Origin: Anaerobacillus sp. CMMVII
Lineage (GTDB): Bacteria > Bacillota > Bacilli > Bacillales > Anaerobacillaceae
Length of the DNA stretch: 64,000 bases
Direction: 5' to 3'
NCBI RefSeq assembly: GCF_025377685.1
Contig: NZ_JACEHK010000003.1
Span: forward strand, 1-64,000
Position 1 is the stretch's first letter. Each line of letters starts with the position of its first letter. Positions 21,178 to 30,295 of the stretch are shown here, piece by piece. Made by a program: the position numbers and the translations under genes. Below the pieces are notes generated by a model. The model did not search any database, was not told where the DNA came from, and was given only the letters and a program-made list of their open reading frames with translations.

Positions 21178-21788
21178 CCAGCTGATCCCGAAAAGAATGC
21201 CCAAAAAGAATAAGAATATCTTGAAGAGTCTTTATGAAAGATTGAAAACAGATAAGATTTTGGGCTAAGCAATTTATGAATTAGTAGATTACTAACATAA
21301 AGACATGGAAACAGATTTTGGCAAAAACTCATTAGGTTTTCAGAAGGTTGATGGACATTTTTGTTCACTGGAGTTCCAGTTAATTTTAGAATAACTACAA
21401 AGGTTACTTGACTACCAGTGAGCAGTATGACCGAACCGGTTTGATGGTTCTTTTTCTTTAGATCATGGATTAATGCTTTTATTGATTTTATTAAAGATTA
21501 TGGTGGTAAAAACAACGCTTATTAAGATTGGCGAGCCAAGTCTTTGAGAAGATATCCAGCTTCAACACACTTTCTCATAACTAGGAAAAATGGATATTAT
21601 TGTTAGAACGTAACTGGATACAGATTCACATAACTCATTTATTCGAAGATAATAGTGCTACTATTCTTTTCGGTATTTTTTTGTAACCCGCCACGTTCTT
21701 TTGGGTTTATAAAAATAGTTTCAATAACGGAAAACACAGATACTTACAGTCCAGTTATGTTCAAAAAACATAGAAGGAGCTGATATTC
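21178..21788 (+). other. 600-bp non-coding gap inside the pentose cluster
   Basis: No credible frame on either strand. A weak hairpin (GAACCGG ... GGTTC, then TTTTTC) lies near 21434-21458, and a ribosome site AGAAGGAGC precedes araD at 21773. The gap may contain a decayed gene and may separate two transcripts. Confidence 0.5.
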
Positions 21789-22484
21789 ATGTTAGAACGA
21801 TTAAAAGAAGAAGTGCTCGAGGCGAATCTTGCACTCCCTAAACATGGACTTGTTACATTTACATGGGGAAACGTGAGTGGGATTGATCGTGAAAAAGGCC
21901 TTGTTGTTATTAAGCCAAGTGGTGTTGAGTACTCTGAAATGAAAAACAGTGACATGGTAGTAGTTGATCTAGATGGAAATATTGTTGAAGGAGATTTAAG
22001 ACCTTCTTCAGATACAGCTTCACACTTGGTATTATATAAATCTTTTCCTGAAATAGGTGGAATCGTTCATACCCATTCTACTGTTGCTACAAGCTGGGCA
22101 CAAGCCGGTAGACCAATTCCTACTTTTGGGACAACACAAGCAGATTATTTCTATGGAGAAATTCCATGTACAAGACCAATGACAAAAGAGGAAATCCTAG
22201 GAGAATACGAAATGGAAACAGGGAACGTGATTGTGGAAACGTTTAAATCCTATGGGATAAACCCAAACAGTGTACCCGGTGTACTTGTTCATTCGCATGC
22301 TCCATTCACTTGGGGGGAAAACCCTCAAGATGCTGTTCATAATGCAGTGGTTTTAGAACAAGTAGCAACTATGGCTTGGAAAACAATCATGATAAATCCA
22401 AACGCACCACTTATGGATCAGACATTATTAGATCGACACTACTTGCGTAAGCATGGTGCAAATGCCTATTATGGCCAAATGTGA
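21789..22484 (+). CDS. araD: L-ribulose-5-phosphate 4-epimerase
   Basis: 231 residues, the same as E. coli AraD. Class II aldolase/adducin fold with GNVSG, KPSGVEY, the DTASHL segment, zinc ligands HTHS (His94, His96) and HSHAPF (His168/170), and the C-terminal [18 protein letters not shown] typical of AraD. It converts L-ribulose 5-phosphate to D-xylulose 5-phosphate. No araA or araB homologue is next to it; the isomerase and FGGY kinase here would supply its substrate from L-ribose rather than L-arabinose (inference). Confidence 0.93.
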   Translation: MLERLKEEVLEANLALPKHGLVTFTWGNVSGIDREKGLVVIKPSGVEYSEMKNSDMVVVDLDGNIVEGDLRPSSDTASHLVLYKSFPEIGGIVHTHSTVATSWAQAGRPIPTFGTTQADYFYGEIPCTRPMTKEEILGEYEMETGNVIVETFKSYGINPNSVPGVLVHSHAPFTWGENPQDAVHNAVVLEQVATMAWKTIMINPNAPLMDQTLLDRHYLRKHGANAYYGQM

Positions 22485-22553
22485 TTATATTTGGAGAATA
22501 GTAATAGAATATGAAACTTCCATAAATTAATGTGTTAGTGGGGGGAAGCTTAT

Positions 22554-24152
22554 ATGAGTATTGATGTTAAGGATGCTATACAAAATGGTAAAACAGCACT
22601 TGGTATTGAATTTGGTTCAACCCGAATTAAAGCAATACTCATTGGAGAGGGAAATGTACCAATTGCATCTGGAAGTCATGATTGGGAGAATAGCTATGTA
22701 AACAATATCTGGACCTATAGTGTTGAGGAAATCTGGATCGGATTACAAGACTGCTATCAAAAGATGGCTAACGATGTAAAACAACAATATGGAGTCACCT
22801 TAAATTCAGTAGGTGCAATCGGTTTTAGTGCGATGATGCATGGCTATATGGCTTTTGACAAAACTGGAGAACTTCTGGTTCCTTTTCGGACTTGGCGCAA
22901 CAATATTACTGAACGGGCTTCAACAGAACTGACTAAACTTTTTAACTATAATATTCCTCAAAGATGGAGTATTGCTCATCTGTATCAAGTAATCTTGAAT
23001 CAGGAAGGGCATATTTCTGATATTTGTTTCCTGACAACTCTAGCTGGTTACATTCATTGGAAGCTAACGGGAAAGAAGGTTTTGGGAGTTGGTGAAGCAT
23101 CGGGTGTATTTCCAATTGATTTGAATACTAAGAACTATAATCAACTAATGATCGATCAATTCAATGAATTGGTTGCAGCAAAGAATCTACCATGGAAACT
23201 TGAAGATGTTTTACCTGAGGTTTTAGTAGCTGGAGAGAGTGCTGGAGTACTCACAAAAGAAGGAGCAAAGCTTTTGGATATTACAGGGGAACTCCAGGCC
23301 GGAATACCACTCTGTCCGCCAGAAGGTGATGCAGGAACTGGTATGGTCGCTACAAACAGTATAGCTAAGCGTACTGGTAATGTTTCTGCCGGTACTTCTG
23401 CATTTGCAATGGTTGTATTGGAAAACGCTTTGTCGAAAGTTCATCCTGAAATTGATCTTGTGACGACACCTACAGGCAATCTGGTAGCGATGGCTCACTC
23501 TAACAACTGTTCTTCAGACCTGAATGCTTGGGTTGGACTATTTGAACAATTTACAAAAGCAATGGGTATGGAAGTGGATATAAATAAGTTATATGAAACG
23601 TTATTTAAACAAGCCCTTCAAGGAGATCCTGACTGCGGTGGTCTATTATCTTTTGGATATCTTTCTGGTGAACACATGACCCATTTTGACGAAGGCCGTC
23701 CATTGTTTGTCCGTTCTTCAAATAGTAATTTCAATCTTGCTAATTTTATGCGTGTTCATTTATTTACAGCATTTGGAGCCATGAAAATTGGTATGGAAAT
23801 TCTGCTTGAAGAAGAAAAAGTAAAACTGGATGAAATTTTAGGGCACGGGGGATTGTTTAAAACAGAAGGTGTTGGACAGAGTATCATGGCCGCCGCTCTT
23901 AATGTTCCGGTATCCGTTATGGAAACTGCAGGAGAAGGGGGAGCATGGGGAATTGCACTCCTGGCATCCTATGTGGTTAACAGAGGTGACAATGAAACGT
24001 TGGAAGACTATTTAAGTCAGAAAGTATTTGCGGGCCAGTCTGTAAAAACTATGTCTCCTCATCCGAGAGATGTGAAAGGCTTTGAGCAATTTATGGAACG
24101 GTACACGAAAGGACTTGCAATCGAAAGAGCAGCAGTAGACAATCTTAATTAA
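22554..24152 (+). CDS. FGGY-family carbohydrate kinase (ribulokinase/xylulokinase type)
   Basis: 532 residues. ASKHA ATPase fold: [14 protein letters not shown] phosphate loop, [19 protein letters not shown] (sugar-binding region), [12 protein letters not shown] with a catalytic-type Asp, [14 protein letters not shown], and [19 protein letters not shown]. It is longer than xylulokinases (~500) and nearer in size to ribulokinases. It would phosphorylate a ketopentose (L-ribulose or D-xylulose) at C5. Ribosome site GGGGGGAAG. Last gene of the cluster; a REP copy begins six bases after its stop. Confidence 0.85.
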   Translation: MSIDVKDAIQNGKTALGIEFGSTRIKAILIGEGNVPIASGSHDWENSYVNNIWTYSVEEIWIGLQDCYQKMANDVKQQYGVTLNSVGAIGFSAMMHGYMAFDKTGELLVPFRTWRNNITERASTELTKLFNYNIPQRWSIAHLYQVILNQEGHISDICFLTTLAGYIHWKLTGKKVLGVGEASGVFPIDLNTKNYNQLMIDQFNELVAAKNLPWKLEDVLPEVLVAGESAGVLTKEGAKLLDITGELQAGIPLCPPEGDAGTGMVATNSIAKRTGNVSAGTSAFAMVVLENALSKVHPEIDLVTTPTGNLVAMAHSNNCSSDLNAWVGLFEQFTKAMGMEVDINKLYETLFKQALQGDPDCGGLLSFGYLSGEHMTHFDEGRPLFVRSSNSNFNLANFMRVHLFTAFGAMKIGMEILLEEEKVKLDEILGHGGLFKTEGVGQSIMAAALNVPVSVMETAGEGGAWGIALLASYVVNRGDNETLEDYLSQKVFAGQSVKTMSPHPRDVKGFEQFMERYTKGLAIERAAVDNLN

Positions 24153-24157
24153 CTTTT

Positions 24158-24186
24158 GGAAGCGTGGGGACGGTTCTGGTGCTTCC
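24158..24186 (+). repeat. REP-like element, full form
   Basis: GGAAGCGTGGGGACGGTTCT with GGTGCTTCC end; it starts the degenerate YvrJ cassette copy 2. Confidence 0.8.
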
Positions 24187-24220
24187 TAATAGATAAAAAA
24201 CCACAGCTTATGCCATAACA

Positions 24221-24266
24221 AAAGCAACCAGGTACAGGATTCTAGATCCTATACCTGGTTGCTTTT
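24221..24266. terminator. AAGCAACCAGG-family terminator hairpin
   Basis: Arms AAAGCAACCAGGTACAGGAT / ATCCTATACCTGGTTGCTTT. It lies between the FGGY kinase and the yvrJ remnant, so it could stop both. Confidence 0.75.
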
Positions 24267-24267
24267 G

Positions 24268-24450
24268 TTATGCTTTATATTTGAAATGTTTCTTTGTCTC
24301 TTCACCGAGCGTTTTACCTTGTAAGGTCACCGCTAACTGGGCTACCGAGTCGTTTAGAAGATCGAGCTTTGCTTCAATCCGATAGAGTAAATACAACGTA
24401 ATCATCACTTGGAACCCGTATTCACTGATAAGAGGAAGCTATATTTCCAT
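24268..24450 (-). pseudogene. YvrJ gene with nonsense codon (cassette copy 2)
   Basis: The reading frame matches copy 3 almost throughout (SEYGF.VMITLYLLYRIEAK, LNDSVAQLAV), but codon 4 is TAG where copy 3 has TGG (Trp). There is no in-frame restart with a ribosome site. The upstream hairpin (24488-24520) and ribosome site are still present. Confidence 0.8.
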
Positions 24451-24529
24451 CTTCATTGCCTCCTTTCATAATGTCGATTTTAATGAAGAAGCCCCCGACT
24501 AAGGAAAGGGTCGGGGCTTCTAGTATGAC

Positions 24530-24592
24530 TAGATTTGTATATCAGACACGTTACGCTCGACAATTCTAGCTGCATGCTTACTCACAAGTGAG
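24530..24592 (-). pseudogene. 3' remnant of DUF2922 gene (copy 2)
   Basis: Only the C-terminal LVSKHAARIVERNVSDIQI codons remain. Similarity to the other copies stops abruptly at about 24592, where toxin-locus-like sequence begins. The DUF1659 gene is gone. Confidence 0.75.
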
Positions 24593-24720
24593 TGAACCAA
24601 ATACTCAGTCACTGCAACAACATGCCACACGATGATCGGCTGAAACCTTAAGGATTAAAGTTGCAATAACCGCTAATCCATTGGTCGTGGGGGTGGTTAT
24701 TTCTCTTTTCTATTGGAAAA
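24593..24720 (-). pseudogene. Minus-strand remnant of a holin-like toxin locus (3' part)
   Basis: Read on the minus strand, 24720-24593 aligns with 44.97-45.16 kb: the toxin tail CCAATAGAAAAGAGAAATA, then GGTTATT, then a segment matching GTGGCATGT-GTTGCA-TGACTG of the structured downstream element. The toxin N-terminus and leader are missing. The join to the DUF2922 remnant suggests a deletion fused two repeat loci. The remaining 24721-24930 shows nothing coding. Confidence 0.4.
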
Positions 24721-24973
24721 ATTCTACTCATGTCAGAGGTAAGAGATTAAATGTAGATTTTTGTATTTACTAAAGTGTGGGTGTGTATTGAAAAAGGTTA
24801 TCTTTAAATCAATAAGTCCCTAAAACATCAGATTAAGTAGTTAGTGAATTAGAGAACATAGCAAACCAGGTCGCAAAAAATTTTTTCACCAGAACATTTT
24901 TTAGGTATTTCGGATTAGAAAACTGTCAATTATGGTAAATAATTACCATTTAAATGAGAGGGCGGATGGTGCT

Positions 24974-25756
24974 ATGTCACTACTTAGAGAAATTTTTGAG
25001 GATATTAAAGATCTTGGAGAATATGCTACCTTAGGATTTTATCATGAGGTAATAAAAGGGAAAGATAACTATATCCCAACTTATGAAAAAAATCGAATGG
25101 CAAATTCGATGGTAACTTCAGCACGTCACACTTACAATCAAACAAAAGACAGCTACCAAAGAAAATTTACATCACTACAACTGACAGAACGAGCTTTTCA
25201 TTCATTAAAAGAAAGTTGCTTACAAAATGAAATGGCTAAATTTGAACGATACGTTGCTAGCGCCTCTCTTAGCAATCGATTACAAAATTTGAAACAGCAT
25301 TACTTTCAATTTGTTCCCGTAAAAGATCAATTCTCAAATCGTTATGCCTTTCAAATTCCGGAAGCACCCAGAACTAACTTCGAATTGTACGCGCCTTTCT
25401 TATTATTTAGAACCTTTGAAGCTGAAAGTAACCTATCGGAGGCAAAAATATTAAAAAATGAAATTCTTCAAGCCAACGAAGAGCTAAAACTTCGTATTAC
25501 TGCACTAGACTATGTAGAAACTCGTATTAAAGAGTTTCACGCTATTACGACAACGCTTGCCATTAATCTGAATGCAGTCAATCGAAAAATTGCTATGTCT
25601 GACCAACCAGTTTATAGCAACACACAAAAACTTGGAATGGTCTATATAACTTTTTTATACATCATTGTTTCCACTGATATTCTATATAAAGGAGAAGTTT
25701 CCCAGTCATCACAAGAAGTTCTGGACTTTATTAAATCTACCTTAGGAGAATTGTAA
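24974..25756 (+). CDS. Unknown helical protein, first of a two-gene operon
   Basis: I do not recognise this family. About 260 residues from ATG 24974 (MSLLREIFEDIKDLGEYATL, after GAGGGCGG); an earlier in-frame ATG at 24932 would add 14 residues but lacks a ribosome site. The protein is mostly predicted helix with heptad-like segments around residues 50-110 and 165-215 (NLSEAKILKNEILQANEELK). One moderately hydrophobic stretch near the end (LGMVYITFLYIIVSTDIL) could be a membrane or buried helix. No catalytic motif is visible. Its stop overlaps the next start by one base (TAATG), so the two are co-translated. Confidence 0.75.
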   Translation: MSLLREIFEDIKDLGEYATLGFYHEVIKGKDNYIPTYEKNRMANSMVTSARHTYNQTKDSYQRKFTSLQLTERAFHSLKESCLQNEMAKFERYVASASLSNRLQNLKQHYFQFVPVKDQFSNRYAFQIPEAPRTNFELYAPFLLFRTFEAESNLSEAKILKNEILQANEELKLRITALDYVETRIKEFHAITTTLAINLNAVNRKIAMSDQPVYSNTQKLGMVYITFLYIIVSTDILYKGEVSQSSQEVLDFIKSTLGEL

Positions 25757-26130
25757 TGAAAAACGTCATAATTACTCAGGCATTGAACGAGGCAATTAAT
25801 GGATTAACTAAATACGGGATTGCTCGAGAGCAAGAAAAATCAGAAAGAAGTCGGATTGCTTCCGAAGCCAAGGTTAAAATCGAGCAGCTACGTTTACAAA
25901 AGGAATTACTATCTGAGCACAACTATGGGCAGCACCTGGAAAGAATGGGATTAATACAAGCTCTGAATACAGCATGTGAGAAAAACAGTGTAGAATTAGC
26001 TAGTCTATGCGGTAACTTATTTTTACAATCACAAATTCAAGACAAAGGATTTTATTGGGTTTCAACTTACTTAGAATCTAAGGAGACGTTACCTAATTTC
26101 AATCGGCAAACCATTAATTATCTACCTTGA
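25756..26130 (+). CDS. Unknown small coiled-coil protein, second of the operon
   Basis: 124 residues, translationally coupled to the previous gene. Residues ~20-60 are charged and heptad-like (AREQEKSERSRIASEAKVKI, EQLRLQKELL), suggesting a coiled coil; the rest is helical with no recognised motif. A partner of the upstream protein is the natural inference. No terminator follows directly; a hairpin lies ~90 bp on. Confidence 0.75.
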   Translation: MKNVIITQALNEAINGLTKYGIAREQEKSERSRIASEAKVKIEQLRLQKELLSEHNYGQHLERMGLIQALNTACEKNSVELASLCGNLFLQSQIQDKGFYWVSTYLESKETLPNFNRQTINYLP

Positions 26131-26219
26131 ATATGTTGTCACTGCGCCCCCACCGAACAGCAAATTTATTTTTGGTTCTAGTCACTACCTGTTATTTGTA
26201 GAAGGAGAGTATTTGACAG

Positions 26220-26251
26220 AGCAGCCCAGTAGTTTTTTTTACTGGGCTGCT
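26220..26251. terminator. Strong hairpin downstream of the unknown operon
   Basis: Arms AGCAGCCCAGTA / TACTGGGCTGCT around a loop containing eight T. There is no T tract after it on the plus strand, so termination efficiency is uncertain. Confidence 0.55.
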
Positions 26252-26362
26252 GTTAGGGGCGTCCACTGTGACATACCGAAGTTTTCCAAAAATTGTAAGT
26301 TTGGTAGTTGGTCCTAGATAATAATGAAATCACTATAGTGAGAAAGAGTAGGGTGCTACTTT

Positions 26363-26440
26363 TAATTAAACGTTTGATTAATTCTATCAATAGTTTCAGT
26401 TGAAATGAGCTATTTTAGTTTTAATCAATCGTTTGATTAA
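26363..26440. promoter_or_regulatory. Two TTAATCAA-CG-TTGATTAA palindromes
   Basis: Sites at 26363-26382 (left arm AATTAAAC) and 26421-26440 (TTAATCAATCGTTTGATTAA), 58 bp centre to centre, much like the 60-bp spacing of the pair near 9.2 kb. The flanks also resemble that region (GAAAGAGAGTAG..GATCTA versus GAAAGAGTAGGGTGCTA), so the whole ~150-bp segment may be a repeat. Confidence 0.45.
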
Positions 26441-26501
26441 TTTTTCTAGCGATAATAGGTATAGGTGCCTCTAAGTTTTTGCCAAGTTAAAAATGCTAAT
26501 C

Positions 26502-26533
26502 AGGTGCTAGCTAACGGCTAGCACCTCTTTTTT
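26502..26533 (+). terminator. Rho-independent terminator
   Basis: Arms AGGTGCTAGC / GCTAGCACCT, 5-nt loop, then TCTTTTTTT. Confidence 0.75.
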
Positions 26534-26629
26534 TAGACACTAACTTTCGTTTTTCTACAACAAATAGTCCTGCCAAGTTTCCGTAGAAGTATGGAGGAAT
26601 TCTTTTTTAATTTGTCTTTGTTTTAGCGG

Positions 26630-26818
26630 TATACGGTTTCTTTGAAGGCTTTAAAGATGATCGGGAGAAGCTATTCGATTGGATCATCAAATCTCATCGA
26701 TAATAGGCCATTATGGTACGATCCCAGAGGTTACAGATTTGCTTGGCGTGATTAAAGAATGGTTTGACGGTTTTCGTGAAGTCAGTTGGAATGTGGCTTG
26801 GTACGTAGGTATTGTCTA
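26630..26818 (+). pseudogene. Decayed coding fragment, possibly of a membrane protein
   Basis: Two adjacent frames read VYGFFEGFKDDREKLFDWII and, after stops, GHYGTIPEVTDLLGVIKEWF through WNVAWYVGIV to a TAA at 26818. The sequence is protein-like with aromatic, amphipathic stretches but has no start or ribosome site. I cannot name the family. Confidence 0.3.
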
Positions 26819-26829
26819 ATTCTTCTAAC

Positions 26830-27158
26830 GGCACTGGACGAGGCTCTTGTATATTTTTATTTTTGTTTCAAGTTTATGTAGTCTATTTGTCTGGTTGATT
26901 GGTGGGTAATAATGGATTTTTCGGTGGTTACGTTCTGTCAATTTTTCCTCAAACGCTCCGTCAAAGCGGTGAAGCACATAGAAGTTGTGGCAAAGACCTC
27001 ATTCTGTGAAATACCGAGAGAAACCCCAATTGTCTGGCTTTATGAATCATTCGTTCGAAGGTTGAACGAGAGATACCATGAGGCTCATTAGCATTACATA
27101 TCCCCATATGTTTAACACTAAAGCGAGTCAGTTGTTCAAGAGCTTTCGTAAGTAACAA
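26830..27158 (-). pseudogene. Broken winged-helix-like protein remnant
   Basis: Minus-strand frame from 27158 reads LTKALEQLTRFSVKHMG, GISRSTFERMIHKARQLGFL (a helix-turn-helix-like stretch), then shifts near 26985 to HNFYVLHRFDGAFEEKLTER and RKIHYYPPINQ. The two halves read as one protein that lacks a proper start. It resembles DNA-binding helix-turn-helix proteins of Bacillus accessory DNA; family not certain. Confidence 0.4.
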
Positions 27159-27294
27159 ACTAAATTAAAGCAAAATCTGTTATAACTATGTTCCATTTAG
27201 GAATAATTTTTTTTAAAAATAGAACCATTATAAAAATAGTTACCAGTCAATTCTTTTCCTAGGAAGAAAGTATCTAATCAAAGAAGGGGAAATC

Positions 27295-27468
27295 ATGACT
27301 AATCGTCATGGTAATCGGAAGGAACCACACACTGCTGGCGATAAAGGAACCACCACTGAATTTGGTACAGAAATGGACCAATGTAAAAAAGCGAGGAAAA
27401 GAGCAGCTAGAGAATCCTGCAAAATGATTGCTGCACATTCCAAAGGTAGTCAGGAAAAATGCCGGTAA
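27295..27468 (+). CDS. Small basic protein of unknown function (57 residues)
   Basis: ATG at 27295 follows GAAGGGGAAATC, a good ribosome site. The product is hydrophilic and basic (MTNRHGNRKEPHTAGDKGTT ... KKARKRAARESCKMIAAHSK) with three Cys. A one-base shift near 27460 would extend it with NAGKPGELFIARL. Size and composition recall small spore proteins, but I see no family match. The long minus-strand frame over it is a shadow. Confidence 0.45.
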   Translation: MTNRHGNRKEPHTAGDKGTTTEFGTEMDQCKKARKRAARESCKMIAAHSKGSQEKCR

Positions 27469-27550
27469 ACCTGGTGAATTATTTATTGCTAGGTTATAAA
27501 AACAACAATTAATGCGAAAACAGGCATTTTTAAAAACAGGAGAAGACTTT

Positions 27551-27641
27551 CGAAACGTTTCGATAAATCTGTTCAATATCTATTGACATTGTTTTTAAAT
27601 CGTTATATTATTTGTTTGTAAGGTAATCGAAACGTTTCGAT
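27551..27641 (+). promoter_or_regulatory. LacI-type promoter with two operators
   Basis: Promoter TTGACA (27583) - 17 bp - TATTAT (27606). Palindromes CGAAACGTTTCG at 27551-27562 and ATCGAAACGTTTCGAT at 27626-27641 flank it on both sides, one upstream of -35 and one just after the start. This is the core of LacI/GalR operators and fits autorepression by the next gene, perhaps with looping. Confidence 0.75.
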
Positions 27642-27687
27642 TGAAGCGCTTTCTTTTCAGAACTTAGATTTAAAGGGTGTGAGACTT

Positions 27688-28695
27688 TTGGCGACAATTA
27701 AGGATGTAGCGAAATTAGCTGGAGTTGCTGTTTCGACCGCATCAATTGCCTTGAATGGGAAAGATAAAGTCAGTGAAGAAACGAAGCAAAAGGTGTTAGA
27801 TGCTGCCAAACAATTAAATTATCAAAAACATGGAGCAGCCATGGATTTGAAACGGAGCAGTACAAAAACGATCGCGTTGATTTTAAATGATTTATCTGGA
27901 CCGTTTTATTCAGAACTAATAAAAGGTGTTCAAGAAGTAACGATTGCTAATGGCTATGACTTAATTGCTTGTAGTTCCTTAGGTGGACCTGAGTCAACGG
28001 CTGTAAAGTTCCTAAAGGAAAAACGTGTAGATGGTGTCATTATTTTAGCTAGCAATGTAAGCGATGACATAATTAAGTCTTCACAAAGAGAAAAATTTCC
28101 GATTGTGTTGTTGGATCGCTATCTTGATGGTGAGGAACTTTTAACGGTTCAGGTTGACAATGAACAAGGCGGATATTTGGCTACTGAGCATTTGTTAAAT
28201 CTCGGTCATAAGAAAGTAGCTTTCATCAGTGGTTCGAATTATTCCTATGATAACAAGAAACGTTTTGAAGGTTATAAACGAGCATTAATGGAACATGGGA
28301 TTTCCTATGAAACAAAATGGAATATCTCAGGTAATTTTACACGTGAGGGTGGTTATAGTGCCACTAGAACGTTAATTGCACAAGGAGATCTACCTACAGC
28401 GATCTTTTATGCGAATGATGAAATGGCTATAGGTGGATTGAAAGCGTTTGAAGAGAAGGGGATAAATGTTCCCGGTGATGTTAGTGTGGTTGGCTTTGAT
28501 GATATTCAGATAGCTGAGTATGTCACTCCAGGGTTAACGACAGTAAGGCAACCCAAATACGAGATGGGGACATTAGCTGCACATATTTTATTCCAATCGC
28601 TCATCGAACAACAGATGAACGAAAAGTATTATAAACTTTCGACGGAAATAATCATTCGGAAATCATGTGGAGTGCCAAGCAAAACAACTCCATAG
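27688..28695 (+). CDS. LacI-family transcriptional regulator
   Basis: 335 residues from TTG 27688, which gives the canonical ATIKDVAKLAGVAVSTASIA helix-turn-helix start and follows AAAGGGTG; a GTG three codons earlier is less likely. The hinge helix region and periplasmic-binding-like domain follow (TIALILNDLSGPFYSELIKG, RVDGVIILAS, GHKKVAFISG, FYANDEMAIG, VSVVGFDDIQ). It probably represses itself and the downstream transport/GH cluster through the CGAAACGTTTCG sites, with a beta-glucan oligosaccharide as inducer (inference). Confidence 0.92.
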   Translation: MATIKDVAKLAGVAVSTASIALNGKDKVSEETKQKVLDAAKQLNYQKHGAAMDLKRSSTKTIALILNDLSGPFYSELIKGVQEVTIANGYDLIACSSLGGPESTAVKFLKEKRVDGVIILASNVSDDIIKSSQREKFPIVLLDRYLDGEELLTVQVDNEQGGYLATEHLLNLGHKKVAFISGSNYSYDNKKRFEGYKRALMEHGISYETKWNISGNFTREGGYSATRTLIAQGDLPTAIFYANDEMAIGGLKAFEEKGINVPGDVSVVGFDDIQIAEYVTPGLTTVRQPKYEMGTLAAHILFQSLIEQQMNEKYYKLSTEIIIRKSCGVPSKTTP

Positions 28696-28748
28696 GTTCT
28701 GTTTGAATATAAAAAAAATATGTACTTACTACGCAAGGGGGAAAAATT

Positions 28749-30089
28749 GTGAAGAAGAGTTTATTTAGTATCGTATCATTATTAGCTTTATTAGTGTTAA
28801 TTTTGGCAGCGTGCGGTGGAAATAATCAAAATGAAGCACAACCAGATGAAAAACAAAACGAAAGTTCAACAGATGAAAACGTAAATGAAGAGAAGGCCTT
28901 AAGTGGTGATATAAAAATCATGGTTCCATCAGGTGGTTATTATTTAGACCATGTTAGAAATTATGTAGCGCCAAAGTTTACAGAATTACATCCTGATGTG
29001 AATGTAATTGTTGAACAAGAGCCAGACGGCGGACAGCTGACAGCGCGTATTGCTGCAGGAGATATTCCCGATGTATTAGTTGGAGTATTTGGTTACCAAC
29101 CAGCGAAGTTTGCAAGAGATAATCTAATTGTAGATTTAAAAAATATGCCAGGTTCACAAGAGTTGTTTGATCGTATTGCACCTCAATACATCCACGAAGA
29201 TTTCGGTGGACGTTATTATGTTCCTTGGAATGCTACAACACAAATGATGATTTATAACAAAGCTTTATTCGAACAAGCGGGTCTTGATCCAAACAGTCCT
29301 CCAGAAACGTTTGAACAGTATTTAGAGTATGCTGAAAAAATTAACAATCTAGGATCAAATGTTTACGGAAACGTATTTTGGAACGAAGCTCTAGCATGGG
29401 GCGGTTGGTATTGGACAATGAATTCCCAAATCTACTACAACTTTAACAATGCTGAGTATCAATTATTTAATGAGTTAGGTACTGATATTATCTTTGATAA
29501 AGAGGAAGCAAAATTAGTAGAGTTTTATGAGTTTATGGAAAAAGCTCAAGCATTTGCACCATCAACAATGGACGGCAATGAATTCTTTGGCCGTAATGTA
29601 GGTATGTGGTTACAGTTTGGTTATGGTTGGAAAGCGAATTTACAAGAAGCAAAAGATCATCCAATGGTCATTGGTGATGACGTTGGAATTGCACCAATTC
29701 CAGTAGTAAATGCAGGAGATACACATTGGTCTACTTTAGATGGTCGTTCTTTAATGGTTTTCAGAAGCAATCCAGAACGTGAACAATTAGCGTTTGAATT
29801 AATTAAATTCATGATGGAAGATGAGATTAATTTAGAGTCTCTGAAAGCATTAGAGCAGTTACCTACTCTAAGCTCTCTAGTAGAAGATGAGTACTTTAAA
29901 GCAGAGGATATTCAACCATTCGTTCAGCAATTACAACACACAATTCCAAACGAAGCGGTTGCTGAATTAGATGATATTAGTAATTTATTATTACAAAATT
30001 ATATTAAATCAATCATTCAAAAAGAAATATCAGTTCAACAAGCTGTTGAAAATGCAGCAGCTGAAGCTAGAGATATTCTAGACAGATAA
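28749..30089 (+). CDS. Extracellular solute-binding lipoprotein of a sugar ABC transporter
   Basis: 446 residues, GTG start after GCAAGGGGGAAAAATT. Lipobox LILAACGG, then an acidic Gln/Asn/Glu linker, then a family 1 solute-binding fold (IKIMVPSGGYYLDHVRNYVA, VLVGVFGYQPAKFARDNLIV, YVPWNATTQMMIYNKALFEQ, GRSLMVF). This CUT1 family binds oligosaccharides. Its position before two CUT1 permeases and GH3/GH94 genes matches the Listeria sophoro-oligosaccharide binding protein locus. No ATPase is encoded nearby; such systems commonly share the MsmX-type ATPase. Confidence 0.9.
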   Translation: MKKSLFSIVSLLALLVLILAACGGNNQNEAQPDEKQNESSTDENVNEEKALSGDIKIMVPSGGYYLDHVRNYVAPKFTELHPDVNVIVEQEPDGGQLTARIAAGDIPDVLVGVFGYQPAKFARDNLIVDLKNMPGSQELFDRIAPQYIHEDFGGRYYVPWNATTQMMIYNKALFEQAGLDPNSPPETFEQYLEYAEKINNLGSNVYGNVFWNEALAWGGWYWTMNSQIYYNFNNAEYQLFNELGTDIIFDKEEAKLVEFYEFMEKAQAFAPSTMDGNEFFGRNVGMWLQFGYGWKANLQEAKDHPMVIGDDVGIAPIPVVNAGDTHWSTLDGRSLMVFRSNPEREQLAFELIKFMMEDEINLESLKALEQLPTLSSLVEDEYFKAEDIQPFVQQLQHTIPNEAVAELDDISNLLLQNYIKSIIQKEISVQQAVENAAAEARDILDR

Positions 30090-30104
30090 TAAAACAATCT
30101 TTTG

Positions 30105-30216
30105 ATGGGGTGTCCCCATGAGTGTCAGCTCATCTCAAGTAACGCAATATTTTAGGAGTGGAAAATTTGACGCTAACTAAAATAAAGTAACTGAGGTGAC
30201 TGACACTTTATTTTTT
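30105..30216 (+). terminator. Intercistronic hairpins between binding protein and permease genes
   Basis: A short hairpin ATGGGG-TG-TCCCCAT (30105-30119) is followed by a long imperfect stem whose outer arms AGTGTCAG (30121) and CTGACACT (30200) enclose ~70 nt, then TTTATTTTTT. It probably reduces read-through so that the binding protein is made in excess, and may protect its mRNA 3' end. Confidence 0.6.
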
Positions 30217-30295
30217 GGACGAGCTCATCAATCAACTTACAGTAACAACAACTTTAGCTACAGCTAATGTTCAGCTAAGAAGGAAGGGGTTTGGA

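Noticed and set aside
27274..27576. 100-codon minus-strand frame
   Set aside because: Antisense to the small basic gene at 27295 and to a LacI operator; no ribosome site.
27641..27655. GAAGCGCTTTC as a CcpA (cre) site
   Set aside because: It fails two conserved positions of the cre consensus; it remains possible but is not supported well enough to list.
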